Positions 23,996 through 33,634 are shown, counted from the first letter of the stretch. The stretch is 64,000 nucleotides of DNA from Cupriavidus necator A5-1 (GCF_000744095.1 NZ_JQLI01000003.1:124001-188000), one strand, 5' to 3'. The notes: a model not told the origin generated them from the letters alone. Numbers and translations: made by a program.

Positions 23996-26422
23996 ATGAC
24001 GATCTGTACCAGCCCCAAGGCAAGCGCGGCGGCGCTGCCGCGCCTGCGCACCGTTTTCGCGAGCCTGTGCCTGTGGTGTTCGCTGCTGTTTGCCTTGTCC
24101 GGCTGTGGCAGCGGAAGCGGCGGCGGCGCCGATGGCGGCGGGAACGCAAGCCTGGCCGTGGAGGCCGCGGACGCCTGGACCCTGTGCGCGACCGAAAACA
24201 AGACCTGTGTGTTCAGCGGCACCCACCAGGTCAAGTACGGTACCGAGACCCAGTACGTGATCAAGACCTTCACCGGCGGTACGTCCTGCGACAACGGCGT
24301 GTTCGGCGACCCTGCGCCCGGCGCGGCCAAGAGCTGCTGGTACGACGCCGGCACGGCTTCTGCGGCGGTCGACAACAGTTGGGTCGCATGCGGCAGCGAG
24401 AATGGCTTCTGCACCTTCACCGGTACGCGCGTGGTGAAGTACGGCACCTCGACGCAGTACGTCACCAAGACCTTTTCCGACGGCGTGGCCTGCAACAACG
24501 GCGTGTTCGGCGACCCTGCGCCGGGTGCCGCCAAGGGCTGCTGGTATGCGAGCGCCGCGACCGAGCCGTTCGCGCCAACACCCAGCCCCGGCAGCCCCAC
24601 CCGCGCCGTGCTCAGTTGCAACAAGCCCGGCGCAGGCGTGGCGGCGGGTGGCGCCGGCGATGCCATCGAGGCTGACTTCGTCGGTGGCGACGGCACCCGC
24701 ATGGCGGCTGCGGGTGCGGCTTTCCAGTTGCGCTTTACGACCCGCACCGGCGCTGACGACATCGTGAACTGGCAGATCGCCGATGCCTGGGGCACCGTGC
24801 GGGCGCAGGGCAGTTTTCCTGCCGCGGCCGGTGCGCGCACCACCACGCTTGACTGCATGTCAGCGCTGGCCGGCTATTTCGCCATCTCGGCCAGCCTCGG
24901 TTCGGGGCAGGGCGCGCTGCGCAGCCGCGGCACGCGGCCGGACGGCATCGCCACCTTCGGCGTGCTGCCGGATGTGACGCCGGTGCTGCCGGTGGCAACC
25001 TTTGCACGGCAGGACCTGCATCGCTTCGGCGGTCAGGGCGCGGCGTACCTGCTGCCCGGCCAAGCCTGCTGCACCGGCGACGGTTATCGGCCGCTCTACA
25101 CCGCGCTGGGCCTGAGCTGGGTCAACGACAACCGCAACTGGTACAAGACGGAGCCCAACGGGCCCAACACCTTCTCGGCGCAGGCCGATAACCTGGCACC
25201 GTTCTTCAAGCCGGGCGACCTGATGCGGCTGATCCAGCTCGACGGCATCCCGGCCTGGGCCAGTCCCACCGGGGTGGCCACCCATAGCTATGCGCCCAAA
25301 TCGCTGGCGGACTACCAGAACTACATGGGCCGCGTCGGCCAGGAGTCAGACCGGATCCGCAAGCAATACTTCCCGGCGCAGTCGGCCAACTACTACCAGG
25401 TGACCTGGGAGCCCGACTACACTGGCGGGCTGCCGTGGCTGGACACCGACGCCAACCTTGTCGCGATGTACCGCGCCACCTGGCAGGGCATCCACGGCAC
25501 CGATCCGGCGGCAGTGGTGATGGGCGTCACCAACGCGATGGTGCGCGAGAACACCCGCTGGCTGAACCGCTTGGTGCCGCAAGGACTGGGGCCCTCCCTC
25601 GACGGCGTCACCGTGCATGGCTACTACGACATCGGCACCTCGCCGTCGCACCCGCCCGAACGGCTGGTGGGCGACAGCGACGCGGCGGTCGCCGCCAATG
25701 CGCTGCCGGCCGCAATGCGCGAGCTGCGCCACGCCGTTGCCAGCCAGCTCAAGCGCGGTGCGAAGCTGTTCGTCACCGAGACCGGCATCAGCTACGACCT
25801 CGGCACCGCATACGGCCCGGCCTACCCGACGCCCAACGTGTTGTACGGGCACGGCTCGGTGGTGGCGCGCACCCACCTGATCCTGCTCGGCGAAGGCGCA
25901 GACGTGACCTTCGTGTTCTATGCCAGCGACACGCCCGATTCGACCGGTCAGGCCGGCTATGGCGTGTTCTTCGACCTGGACAACGCACGCGGTGGCTACG
26001 GGCCCGAGCGAATCAGCCCCAAGCCCGCGGCCATGGCGGTGGCGGCAATGACGCGCCTGATCGACGGCACCAATACGCTCGGCCCGCTCACCGGCCTGCC
26101 CGCGGGCGCCTATGGCTACGCCTTCCAGCGCCTGAACGGCGGCAAGGTGGTGACCGCGCTGTGGGCGCACAGCAATGCCAGCTGGAACGCGGCGGCAGGC
26201 TTCAGCACGACCTATGGCATCCCCTACACCCTGCAGGTCGACGCGCCCGGCACCAGCGGACAGGTGTCGGTCCTCGACATGATGGGCAACGCGATCTCGG
26301 TGCCCTATGCCAACGGCGCGGTCAACCTGCAGCTCACCGGGACGCCGCTCTACGTCGTGTCCGCCAATGCGGCCGTGATCCAGTCGCGCGTGACGGCGCC
26401 CGAAGGCTACGTGCCGCAGTAG
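23996..26422 (+). CDS. Exopolysaccharide-locus lipoprotein with two Cys modules and a glycosidase-like (clan GH-A) domain
   Basis: An 808-residue predicted lipoprotein (lipobox LSGC, Cys37). After a Gly/Ser linker come two tandem ~56-residue modules (residues 61-116 and 129-184), each with the pattern W-x2-C, C-x-F-x-G, VKYGT.TQYV.KTF, CxNGVFGDPAPGAAK, CWY; these resemble cysteine-stabilised carbohydrate-binding modules. The C-terminal half looks like a TIM-barrel glycosidase of the GH39/PslG kind: VTWEPDY (Glu472) fits an acid/base and LFVTETGISYD (Glu595) a nucleophile, 123 residues apart. It may trim or release the polymer made by the locus. Cellular side (inner or outer membrane) is not readable. 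Confidence 0.75.
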   Translation: MTICTSPKASAAALPRLRTVFASLCLWCSLLFALSGCGSGSGGGADGGGNASLAVEAADAWTLCATENKTCVFSGTHQVKYGTETQYVIKTFTGGTSCDNGVFGDPAPGAAKSCWYDAGTASAAVDNSWVACGSENGFCTFTGTRVVKYGTSTQYVTKTFSDGVACNNGVFGDPAPGAAKGCWYASAATEPFAPTPSPGSPTRAVLSCNKPGAGVAAGGAGDAIEADFVGGDGTRMAAAGAAFQLRFTTRTGADDIVNWQIADAWGTVRAQGSFPAAAGARTTTLDCMSALAGYFAISASLGSGQGALRSRGTRPDGIATFGVLPDVTPVLPVATFARQDLHRFGGQGAAYLLPGQACCTGDGYRPLYTALGLSWVNDNRNWYKTEPNGPNTFSAQADNLAPFFKPGDLMRLIQLDGIPAWASPTGVATHSYAPKSLADYQNYMGRVGQESDRIRKQYFPAQSANYYQVTWEPDYTGGLPWLDTDANLVAMYRATWQGIHGTDPAAVVMGVTNAMVRENTRWLNRLVPQGLGPSLDGVTVHGYYDIGTSPSHPPERLVGDSDAAVAANALPAAMRELRHAVASQLKRGAKLFVTETGISYDLGTAYGPAYPTPNVLYGHGSVVARTHLILLGEGADVTFVFYASDTPDSTGQAGYGVFFDLDNARGGYGPERISPKPAAMAVAAMTRLIDGTNTLGPLTGLPAGAYGYAFQRLNGGKVVTALWAHSNASWNAAAGFSTTYGIPYTLQVDAPGTSGQVSVLDMMGNAISVPYANGAVNLQLTGTPLYVVSANAAVIQSRVTAPEGYVPQ
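24176..24547 (+). repeat. Tandem duplicated 56-residue Cys modules within the lipoprotein gene
   Basis: Module 1 is encoded at 24176-24343 and module 2 at 24380-24547. They share most residues including GVFGDPAPGAAK and all four cysteines, showing an internal duplication with a short linker. Confidence 0.85.
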
Positions 26423-26435
26423 CGGCATCAGACGC

Positions 26436-27608
26436 TCAGGCCGTCGGCCGCTTGTTGGGTAGTGCGGCCGAGCCGTCACCGGTGCCGCCCGCGGCGGCAC
26501 CGGCGCGGGGCTGGCGCGGCGGGAACAGCGCGTCGCGCAGCCGCAGGAAGGGGAACTCGATCGCACGCGTGGTCAGGAAGCCGACCGCGATCGCCAGGCC
26601 GAACTGCAGCGCCAGCCCCGCGGCCCACACCAGCGGCACCGGCACGCCGAGGGCCATCGCCTTGCGGATGAAGAGTTCGCCTGGAGCCAGCGCCAGCGAG
26701 TGCCACAGGTAAATGCCGTACGAGTAGACGCCGGTCCATGCCACGGCGCGATAAAGCCAGGCATTGCGCAGTCCGGCCGAGTATTCCAGCACCAGCACGA
26801 TCAGCGCGACGAAGCCAATCGCCTGGATCGTGTAGCCCACGCTCTCTTCGAGCGCGAGCGCTTTCTGCAGCCACCCCAGCCACACCACCAGGCCCAGCAC
26901 CAGCGCGCCCAGCAGCACCTTGTTGCGGGCCAGGCGCCGGTACAGCTCTGGCTGCATCCAGTAGACCGTGGCCAGCATCACGCCGATCAGCAGGCTGTCG
27001 ATACGGTATTGCGTGTAGGCCGACGCCGCCTCCAGGTCGCCCGCCGCCACCGCCGCGCAACGTGCCGCCAGCACCGCCGCGCACAGCGCGCCCAGCGTCC
27101 ACAGGATCGTGCGCGCGCTGACATGCCAGCGGCTCATCACCAACAGCAGCGCGGGCAGCAGCAGGTAGAAGTGTTCCTCCACTGCCAGGCTCCAGGTCTG
27201 AGCGATCGACGAACCCAGGTAGTTCTGCAGGTGGCTCAGGTTCTGGTACAGGAAGGTGCTGGTGGGGTGGCGCCCCACCAGCACGTGGAACAGGATCAGG
27301 GCGTAGTAGGCCGGCCAGATCTTGAAGATGCGCCGGATGATGAAGCGTCCGGCGTCGATATGGCCAGTTTGCGCGTACTGACGCAGCAGCAGGCCGCCGA
27401 CCAGGAAACCGCTCAGCGTGAAGAACAGGTTCACGCCTTCGCGGCCGTATTGCTTGAACGGGTACTCGATCGCGGCGAGCAGCGGGTAGCCGGTGGTGAC
27501 GGTGTGGAAATGCATCCCCATCACCATGATGATCGCCAGCCCGCGCACGAAGTCCAGTTCGATCGAGCGGCCGCGCTCGGCGCTGATCGTGTGTGCCAGG
27601 TCTTGCAT
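26436..27608 (-). CDS. Acyltransferase family 3 membrane protein (polysaccharide O-acylation), paralogue A
   Basis: A 390-residue integral membrane acyltransferase with about ten helices. The family opening IELDFVRGLAIIMVMGMHFHT carries the catalytic-type histidine, followed by LFFTLSGFLVGGLLLR and RRIFKIWPAYYALI. Such enzymes move acyl groups from acyl-CoA onto sugars during polysaccharide assembly. It is strongly similar to the acyltransferase at 28473-29621, including the identical stretch YLGSSIAQTWSLAVEEHFYL. It ends 13 bp from the convergent lipoprotein gene with no room for a terminator. Confidence 0.92.
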   Translation of the reverse strand: MQDLAHTISAERGRSIELDFVRGLAIIMVMGMHFHTVTTGYPLLAAIEYPFKQYGREGVNLFFTLSGFLVGGLLLRQYAQTGHIDAGRFIIRRIFKIWPAYYALILFHVLVGRHPTSTFLYQNLSHLQNYLGSSIAQTWSLAVEEHFYLLLPALLLVMSRWHVSARTILWTLGALCAAVLAARCAAVAAGDLEAASAYTQYRIDSLLIGVMLATVYWMQPELYRRLARNKVLLGALVLGLVVWLGWLQKALALEESVGYTIQAIGFVALIVLVLEYSAGLRNAWLYRAVAWTGVYSYGIYLWHSLALAPGELFIRKAMALGVPVPLVWAAGLALQFGLAIAVGFLTTRAIEFPFLRLRDALFPPRQPRAGAAAGGTGDGSAALPNKRPTA

Positions 27609-27618
27609 GAGAGTCTCC

Positions 27619-28266
27619 TCAGGGCACCTTGGGTGCGCTATGGCCGGGGCCGGTGCCGTCGAACCGGTTGCGGATAAAGCGGCAGGGATTGCCGCCGTAG
27701 ATGCCTTCGGGCGCCAGCGAGCGGTGCACCACCGACATCGGCGTGACCACCGCGGAGCGCCCGATGGTGACGCCCTTCTGCACGATGCAGCGCGAGGTCA
27801 CCCACGCGCCGTCCTCGATCACGATCGGCGCCACCATCAGGTCCATGTTGGTATCGACCGCATGCGAGCCGGTGGTGAGGAAGCTGCCCTGCGAAATGCA
27901 GACGTGCGAGCCGATACGGATCGGCGCCTGGTTGTACAGCCAGACGTCGACGCCGAACCAGCAGGCGTCGCCCACTTCCAGGTTCCAGGGGTATTTGACG
28001 CGGATCGGATGCATCAGCCGGCAGCCGCGGCCAATGCGTGCGCCGAACAGGCGCAGCAGCGACACGCGCAGCGCGGAAGACGGCACCAGCTTGTTGTTGA
28101 CGATGGTGGCCTCGAGCAGGAACCACAGCGCCTCGACCAGCAGGCCGCGCCGGCGCACGTAGTTGCCCTTGCCGGCGCGGTCCAGCGCGATCACGCAGTC
28201 AGTGCCGGCAGCGGGGCGCGTGAAGCCGGCGCCTTCCGGTTGGTGGGCCAGTGCTTCGCCTTCCAT
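27619..28266 (-). CDS. WcaF-like hexapeptide-repeat acetyltransferase
   Basis: A 215-residue left-handed beta-helix acetyltransferase of the colanic acid WcaF/LacA type. Recognisable parts are NYVRRRGLLVEALWFLLEA, SLLRLFGARIGRGCRLMHPIRVKYPWNLEVGD and hexapeptide repeats through IGRSAVVTPMSVVHRS. The start at 28266 follows AGGGGAGG; a longer frame upstream is rejected. It should O-acetylate a sugar in the repeat unit and sits between the two membrane acyltransferases. Confidence 0.9.
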   Translation of the reverse strand: MEGEALAHQPEGAGFTRPAAGTDCVIALDRAGKGNYVRRRGLLVEALWFLLEATIVNNKLVPSSALRVSLLRLFGARIGRGCRLMHPIRVKYPWNLEVGDACWFGVDVWLYNQAPIRIGSHVCISQGSFLTTGSHAVDTNMDLMVAPIVIEDGAWVTSRCIVQKGVTIGRSAVVTPMSVVHRSLAPEGIYGGNPCRFIRNRFDGTGPGHSAPKVP

Positions 28267-28472
28267 GATCGACCTCCCCTTCGTTTGCCGCCGGATCGAG
28301 GTGTCCGGCGTGCGGCTGTCTCGGTGCCGAGTGTTGGTTGTGTTCCCGTTGGAAAAATTATCGAACGCCAGCCGCATCGCAACGCGGCCCCGCGCGCATT
28401 TGGCCCGCGCGGAATAGGTTTTGGCGGCCACGCACTAGCGTGTTTCGTGTTGTGGCGTGGCGACGGGCGCCA

Positions 28473-29621
28473 CTAGGGCAGCGGGCCGTGCAGGCCCTGC
28501 GCCGACGCTGGCGCGGTGCTGGCGCGGCGGTCAGGGAAGATCGCGTCGCGCAGCCGCAGGAACGGGAACTCGACCGCGCGCGTGGTCACGTAGCCGGCGC
28601 AGATGGCGATGGCGAACTGCAGCACCACCGCCAGCGCCCAGGTGGCCATCGGTGGCACGCCGTGGGCGAGCGCGGCGCTGATGAAGATCTTGCCTGGCTC
28701 GCGGGCCACCGTGTGCCACAGGTAGATGCCGTAGGAGTAGAGCCCCACCCATGCCACCCAGCGGTAGGGCAGTGTGTCGCGCAGCCGGCCTGAATGCTCG
28801 AGCACCAGCATGATCAGCGCGCTGAAGCCGATCGACTGGATGGTGAAGCCGATGCTCTCCTCGACCGTGATCTCGTCCTGCAGGAACACCAGCCACACCA
28901 GCAGCGTGGCCACCGCGAGCATCAGCCACGCGCGTCGCGTCGCCAGCTTGCGGTAGTGCCCCGGCAGCAGCCAGTACAGGATTGCCAGCATCACGCCGAA
29001 CAGCAGGCTGTCGACGCGGTAGTGGGTGTAGACATAGGCAGCCTGGATCTCGCCTGACGCCACTGCCGCACTGCGCGCGACCAGCACCGCCAGGCAGGTG
29101 GTGCAGAGCAGGCACAGCAGCACGCGCGGTCCCAGGCGCAGGCGCGCGGCCAGCAGCAGCGCCGGCGGCAGCAGCAGGTAGAAATGCTCTTCCACCGCCA
29201 GGCTCCAGGTCTGGGCGATCGAAGAGCCCAGGTAGTTTTGCAGGTGGGTCAGGTTCTGCACCAGGAAGGAATCGCGCGGGTGGCGGCCGACAATGGCATG
29301 GAACAGAATCAGCGCGTAGTAAGCGGGCCAGATCTTGAACATGCGGCGGATGATGAAGCGGCGCGCATCGATCGTGCCGCGCTCGGCCAGCTCGCGCATC
29401 AGCAGGCCCCCGACAAGGAAGCCACTCAGCGTGAAGAACAGCGTCACGCCTTCGCGGCCGAAGTTCTTCAGCGGATATTCGAGCAGCCAGACCAGGGTGC
29501 TACCGGTGTTGACGGTATGGAAGTGGATCCCCATCACGGCGATGATGGCCAGCCCGCGGATGAAGTCGAGCTCGCGCAGCCGGGCAGGCGCCGGCGCCCC
29601 GGCTTGGTGTGGAAGTGGCAT
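28473..29621 (-). CDS. Acyltransferase family 3 membrane protein, paralogue B
   Basis: A 382-residue membrane acyltransferase, a close paralogue of the one at 26436-27608: LRELDFIRGLAIIAVMGIHFHT, LFFTLSGFLVGGLLMR, RRMFKIWPAYYALILFH and the identical YLGSSIAQTWSLAVEEHFYL. About ten helices. The pair probably arose by local duplication around the WcaF-like gene and may acylate different sugars or add different acyl groups. Confidence 0.92.
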   Translation of the reverse strand: MPLPHQAGAPAPARLRELDFIRGLAIIAVMGIHFHTVNTGSTLVWLLEYPLKNFGREGVTLFFTLSGFLVGGLLMRELAERGTIDARRFIIRRMFKIWPAYYALILFHAIVGRHPRDSFLVQNLTHLQNYLGSSIAQTWSLAVEEHFYLLLPPALLLAARLRLGPRVLLCLLCTTCLAVLVARSAAVASGEIQAAYVYTHYRVDSLLFGVMLAILYWLLPGHYRKLATRRAWLMLAVATLLVWLVFLQDEITVEESIGFTIQSIGFSALIMLVLEHSGRLRDTLPYRWVAWVGLYSYGIYLWHTVAREPGKIFISAALAHGVPPMATWALAVVLQFAIAICAGYVTTRAVEFPFLRLRDAIFPDRRASTAPASAQGLHGPLP

Positions 29622-29658
29622 CGGTAGTGTCTCCGGTCGGTGCGGCCGGCGCGGCGGG

Positions 29659-30840
29659 TCATGCCGCGGCCCGGCGCAGCGTCATCTTGAATTCGGTGAC
29701 CGTGTGGCGCGCCAGCAGCTGCGCGCGCGAGTCGGCGCCCGCGGCTGCTGCCGTGGCGGCGGGCGGCGCCTGCGCCAGTTGGTCCAGCGCGCGGCCGATA
29801 GCGGCTGCCGAGAGGTCGTCCATCACCGGGCCCAGATCGCGGCCGCGGCAGAACCAGCCGATCAGGCCGTCGGCGGTCGCCAGCACCGGCTTGCCGAAGC
29901 GGTAAGCCTGCACCAGCACCCCGCTCATGCCGTAGTGGCTCTTGTAGCCGAGCCACACCGCGTCGCAGGCGGAGAACAGGTCGGCCTCCTGCGCCTCGGG
30001 AATGAACCGGTCCAGCAGCAGCGGCGCCGGCGACAGGCTGGCGGCGGCTTCGCCAAGCCATGCGCGGGTCTCGTCGTCCTGCACGCCGGCTACCACCACC
30101 CGCGGGGCGCCGGGGCGGGCGGCCAGCGCGGCCACCAGTTCGCGGATGCCCTTGCGCGCCGTGATGGCGCCGTAGACCAGCAGCACCGGGCCGTCGTCCA
30201 GTGCCAGCCGCGCGCGCGCCGCCGCCTGGGTGGCAGGCGTCATGTCCGGGCTCGGGTCGGCCAGGTAGGCCAGTGTGGCACCGGCCCGGTTGCCATACCA
30301 CCCGGGCAGCGTGGGGTCGATCGACAGCATCGTCTTCAGCCCCGGCGCCGACAGCGCGCGCCGGAACAGCAGCGCCTTGAGCGCATTGGTCAGCGGATGG
30401 CGAGGGGCCCGTACGCCCACGCGGTGGTGGTGGAAGCCGGCCCGCATCGTGATGCCCACCCACGGCGTCGCGCCCAATGGCGAGCCCAGCAGCGGCAATG
30501 CCCACAGGAAGTAGTCGGCGTAGGGCACCAGTACCTGCTCGCAGCGCTGCGCGGCGGCAGCCTGGCGGAACAGGTGGCGGAAGATGCGCCAGTAGCGCAC
30601 GTAGGCGATGCGGCCCGCGCCCCGGCCCGCGTCGGCCGGCAGCGGCATGGCTATCAGTGTGCAGCCGGGCGAGCTGCCGGCCTGCAGCGCCTGCGCGAGC
30701 GGATGGGCAAGGTTGGCCTGGTCGGTCACCACCACGCAGCGCCGGCCGGCCTCGGCAAAGGCCTGCAGCGCCCATTCCACGTAGCGCCAGCGGTGGCCGG
30801 TGAAATCGGGCTCGATGATGAAGAGGCAGGAGTCGGACAT
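29659..30840 (-). CDS. Family 4 glycosyltransferase
   Basis: A 393-residue GT-B type glycosyltransferase. It opens SDSCLFIIEPDFTGHRWRYVEW and has the GT4-like C-terminal region VLLVYGAITARKGIRELVAALA and LFSACDAVWLGYKSHYGMSGVLVQAYRFGKPVLAT. The start at 30840 is 6 nt after AGGGA; an ATG at 30846 would leave no spacing. It is the first gene of the minus-strand group (glycosyltransferase, acyltransferase, WcaF-like, acyltransferase). The sugar it adds is unknown. Confidence 0.8.
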   Translation of the reverse strand: MSDSCLFIIEPDFTGHRWRYVEWALQAFAEAGRRCVVVTDQANLAHPLAQALQAGSSPGCTLIAMPLPADAGRGAGRIAYVRYWRIFRHLFRQAAAAQRCEQVLVPYADYFLWALPLLGSPLGATPWVGITMRAGFHHHRVGVRAPRHPLTNALKALLFRRALSAPGLKTMLSIDPTLPGWYGNRAGATLAYLADPSPDMTPATQAAARARLALDDGPVLLVYGAITARKGIRELVAALAARPGAPRVVVAGVQDDETRAWLGEAAASLSPAPLLLDRFIPEAQEADLFSACDAVWLGYKSHYGMSGVLVQAYRFGKPVLATADGLIGWFCRGRDLGPVMDDLSAAAIGRALDQLAQAPPAATAAAAGADSRAQLLARHTVTEFKMTLRRAAA

Positions 30841-31103
30841 CGTCATTCCCTGGGTGCCGGCCGGTGTTATCGCAACACTAGCAGCGCGCATACGTCGGCA
30901 GACGCCAATATCCAGCGGCCGGCTGACGGATTAAGGCGGTTGGTGTGGCGCCGCGCCGCGTTGGCCGAAATCAGCTATGCGATGGCGGGACGCTGCGGCC
31001 GCGCCGCGTTCTAGTTAAGTCCGTTGCGTGTCGTTGCCGCCTGCCGCCACCGGAAGGGCTGGTGAGGCCGCAGGAGCCGGACGGCAGCAAGGACGGGAAT
31101 CCC
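30841..31103. promoter_or_regulatory. Divergent regulatory region between the two exopolysaccharide arms, with a 15-bp dyad
   Basis: This 263-bp gap separates the minus-strand glycosyltransferase arm from the plus-strand flippase arm and must hold both promoters. A perfect dyad GTGTT-ATCGC-AACAC lies at 30864-30878, 24 bp from the glycosyltransferase start, and could be an operator. No strong sigma-70 pair was found. Confidence 0.4.
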
Positions 31104-32354
31104 ATGATCAAGACGCTGAAGTTCCTGGCGGTGCAGTCGCGCAGACGGCCGCCCGCCAGCTCGGCCGTATGGGTGCTGGCGCAGCAGGCGGCAGTGCGCG
31201 GCATGGTGGCGGTCAAGTTCCTGGTGGTCGGGCGATTGCTCGGGCCCGAGGCGCTCGGCGTGGCCGGGGTCGCGCTGCTGGCGGTGGCGATCGCCGAGGC
31301 GCTCAGCGACACCGGCCTGCCGCAGGCCGTGATCCAGGGCCTGCGCGCGCCGGCACTGGCCGAGCTCGGCGCGATCTGGTCGGCCCTGGCCTGCCGCGGC
31401 GCGCTGGTGGCATTGCTGCTGCTGGCGCTGGCGCCGCTGCTCGAAGCGCAGTTCCACCTGGCCGGGGCGCTGCCGCTGCTGCAGCTTGCCGCCGTGCTGC
31501 CGCTGCTGCGCGGGGTGGCTTCCCCCGCCTACTATGTCGTCACGCGCGAGCGCGGCTTCAGCCGGGTAGCCGCGCTGGAGATTGCCGCGGCCCTTGCCGA
31601 CTGCACGCTCAGCGTGGTGTGCGCGCTGGCCGGCGCGGGCGCCTACAGCGTCGTGATCGGCCTGCTTGGCGCCGAAGCGCTGAAGACCGCGCTGACCTGG
31701 GCCACGATGCGTCCACGCCCGCCGCTGCGCCTGCGCTGGACCGGCATCGGGCACTACGTCGGCTTCAGCCGCTGGATCTGGGCGGCCAGCGTAATCAACC
31801 TGCTGCTCAACCAGTTCGACAAGGTCATGGTCGGCAAGCTGCTGGGCCCGGCGCAACTGGGCGCCTACCAGATGTCTTCCAAGCTTGCGCAGATGCTGCT
31901 GGCCGATGCCGGCATCGCCATGTCGCAGTACCTGTTCCCCACCTTTGCCGCCCGCCACCGGCAGCAGGACGGCTCCGCGCCACGCCTGCTGCGCCGCTTG
32001 CTGGGGCTGGCTGCGCTGGCACTGGTACTGGCGGTGGTGGCGCTCAACCTGGTGGCCGAGCCGCTGTTCCTGCTGCTGCTCGGATCGACGTGGCTCGAGG
32101 CCGTGCCGCTGTTCCGTGTATTCGCGCTCAACATGGCGATCGGCGCACTGATCGCCTTGCTGGTGGCCTATCTGCGCGCCATCGGCGAGCCGCACGTGAC
32201 GACCCATGCCTCGCTGGTGCAGGCCGGCGTGTTGCTGGCGTGCGTGGCGCCGGCCACGCACTGGTGGGGCGCCATCGGCATTGCCTGGTCCATGACCGTC
32301 GGGCTCGCCAGCGCGATGGCATGGATGCTGGTCCGGGTCTTCAGGAGCAAGTAA
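31104..32354 (+). CDS. Wzx-type polysaccharide flippase
   Basis: A 416-residue membrane protein with about twelve helices of the Polysacc_synt family, which flips lipid-linked repeat units across the inner membrane. Typical parts: VLAQQAAVRGMVAVKFLVVGRLLGPEALGV, YVVTRERGFSRVAALEI, and FDKVMVGKLLGPAQLGAYQMSSKLAQM. The ATG at 31104 follows AAGGACGGGA. Next gene starts 13 bp downstream. Confidence 0.88.
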   Translation: MIKTLKFLAVQSRRRPPASSAVWVLAQQAAVRGMVAVKFLVVGRLLGPEALGVAGVALLAVAIAEALSDTGLPQAVIQGLRAPALAELGAIWSALACRGALVALLLLALAPLLEAQFHLAGALPLLQLAAVLPLLRGVASPAYYVVTRERGFSRVAALEIAAALADCTLSVVCALAGAGAYSVVIGLLGAEALKTALTWATMRPRPPLRLRWTGIGHYVGFSRWIWAASVINLLLNQFDKVMVGKLLGPAQLGAYQMSSKLAQMLLADAGIAMSQYLFPTFAARHRQQDGSAPRLLRRLLGLAALALVLAVVALNLVAEPLFLLLLGSTWLEAVPLFRVFALNMAIGALIALLVAYLRAIGEPHVTTHASLVQAGVLLACVAPATHWWGAIGIAWSMTVGLASAMAWMLVRVFRSK

Positions 32355-32367
32355 TCAGGAGAAAGTC

Positions 32368-33429
32368 ATGCGCATACTCCATCTGGTACTGACGCCGCGC
32401 ATGTCGGGCGCGGAAATTCTGGTGCGCGACCTCGCGCTGTACCAGCAGGGCTGCGGCGAGGCGGTGGCAGTGGCCGCGCTGATGCCCGCGCACGCCGACT
32501 TCACGCCGCTGCGGGCCCAGCTTGCCGCGGCCGGCGTGGCATGCAGCTTCCCGAAGCAAGCCCAGCGCCCGCTGGCGCGGCTCTGGTACCTGCATGGCGT
32601 GATGCGTCGCTGGCGGCCCGACATCGTTTTCGCGCACGCGACCATTCCCGCGTTCTATGCCCGCGCGCTGCCCTCGCGCGTGCCGGTGGTGTATGTCATG
32701 CATTCCGCGGTCAATGACTTCGAGCGCGACCTGTTCCGCTGGGCCGAACGGCTGCTGTCGCGGCGCGCCCGCGCGGTGGTGGGCGTGGCGCAGAGCAATG
32801 TGCGCGACTACCTGGCTGCGGTGGGGCCGCATCCGCGCCTGACCGTGATTCCCAACGGCGTCGACACCAGCCGCTTCGCGATGCCGCCAGCCGCCCCGTC
32901 CGGTGCTGCGCCGTTGCTGCTGCAGATCGGGCGCTATGACGCGGTCAAGAACCAGTTGCGCACCGTACGCGCGTTCCACGCCATGCTGCGGCAGGCGCCG
33001 CAGGCCCGGATGGCTTTGTACGGCGTGATAGAGGACCCGGTGTACTACGCCAGGGTGCGGGCGCTGGTGGCCGAGCTCGGGCTCGGCGGCATGGTCAGCA
33101 TCAACGGTCCCTGCGACAACGTGCCGGCGCTGCTCGCCCAGGCTTCGGTGTTTGCGATGCCGTCCGCCTCGGAGGCACACAGCATTGCCTTCCTGGAAGC
33201 GCTGGCCAGCGGCATCCCGGTGGTGGCCAGCGACATCCCCGCGTTTGCGTTCGCCGGCGGCCATGATTGCGTGCAACTGGTCGATTGCGCAGATATCGAT
33301 GCCTATGCGCAGGCGTTGGTACGCGCGCTGGGGCAACCACGAGCGCGGCGGCCACTGGAGGGACTGACGTTGCGCGATACGGCCCGGCGCTATGAGGCGA
33401 TTGCGAGAGAGGTGCTCGGGGTGGCTTGA
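32368..33429 (+). CDS. Family 4 glycosyltransferase
   Basis: A 353-residue GT4 enzyme: MRILHLVLTPRMSGAEILVRDL at the start, VIPNGVDTSRF in the linker and the nucleotide-sugar EX7E-type region SEAHSIAFLEALASGIPVVASD. CAGGAGA precedes the ATG. It is co-transcribed with the flippase. Confidence 0.92.
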   Translation: MRILHLVLTPRMSGAEILVRDLALYQQGCGEAVAVAALMPAHADFTPLRAQLAAAGVACSFPKQAQRPLARLWYLHGVMRRWRPDIVFAHATIPAFYARALPSRVPVVYVMHSAVNDFERDLFRWAERLLSRRARAVVGVAQSNVRDYLAAVGPHPRLTVIPNGVDTSRFAMPPAAPSGAAPLLLQIGRYDAVKNQLRTVRAFHAMLRQAPQARMALYGVIEDPVYYARVRALVAELGLGGMVSINGPCDNVPALLAQASVFAMPSASEAHSIAFLEALASGIPVVASDIPAFAFAGGHDCVQLVDCADIDAYAQALVRALGQPRARRPLEGLTLRDTARRYEAIAREVLGVA

Positions 33430-33634
33430 GAGGCAGGTCCGGACATTGACGCAGTCAGCCCGCCGACGACGAGCCGGCACCACGTGGCGCATTCCCGCCG
33501 ACAAAGCTGGGCGCACCAAAATCACTCCACTTCCTCAATTTGGGGCACGTCGCCAGGACTGTTGCATTTGCGTCAAATTCCAAGCGCGTTTTCCCTCACT
33601 TGGTGAATTAAGAATGCACCAGATCACGTAGTAG

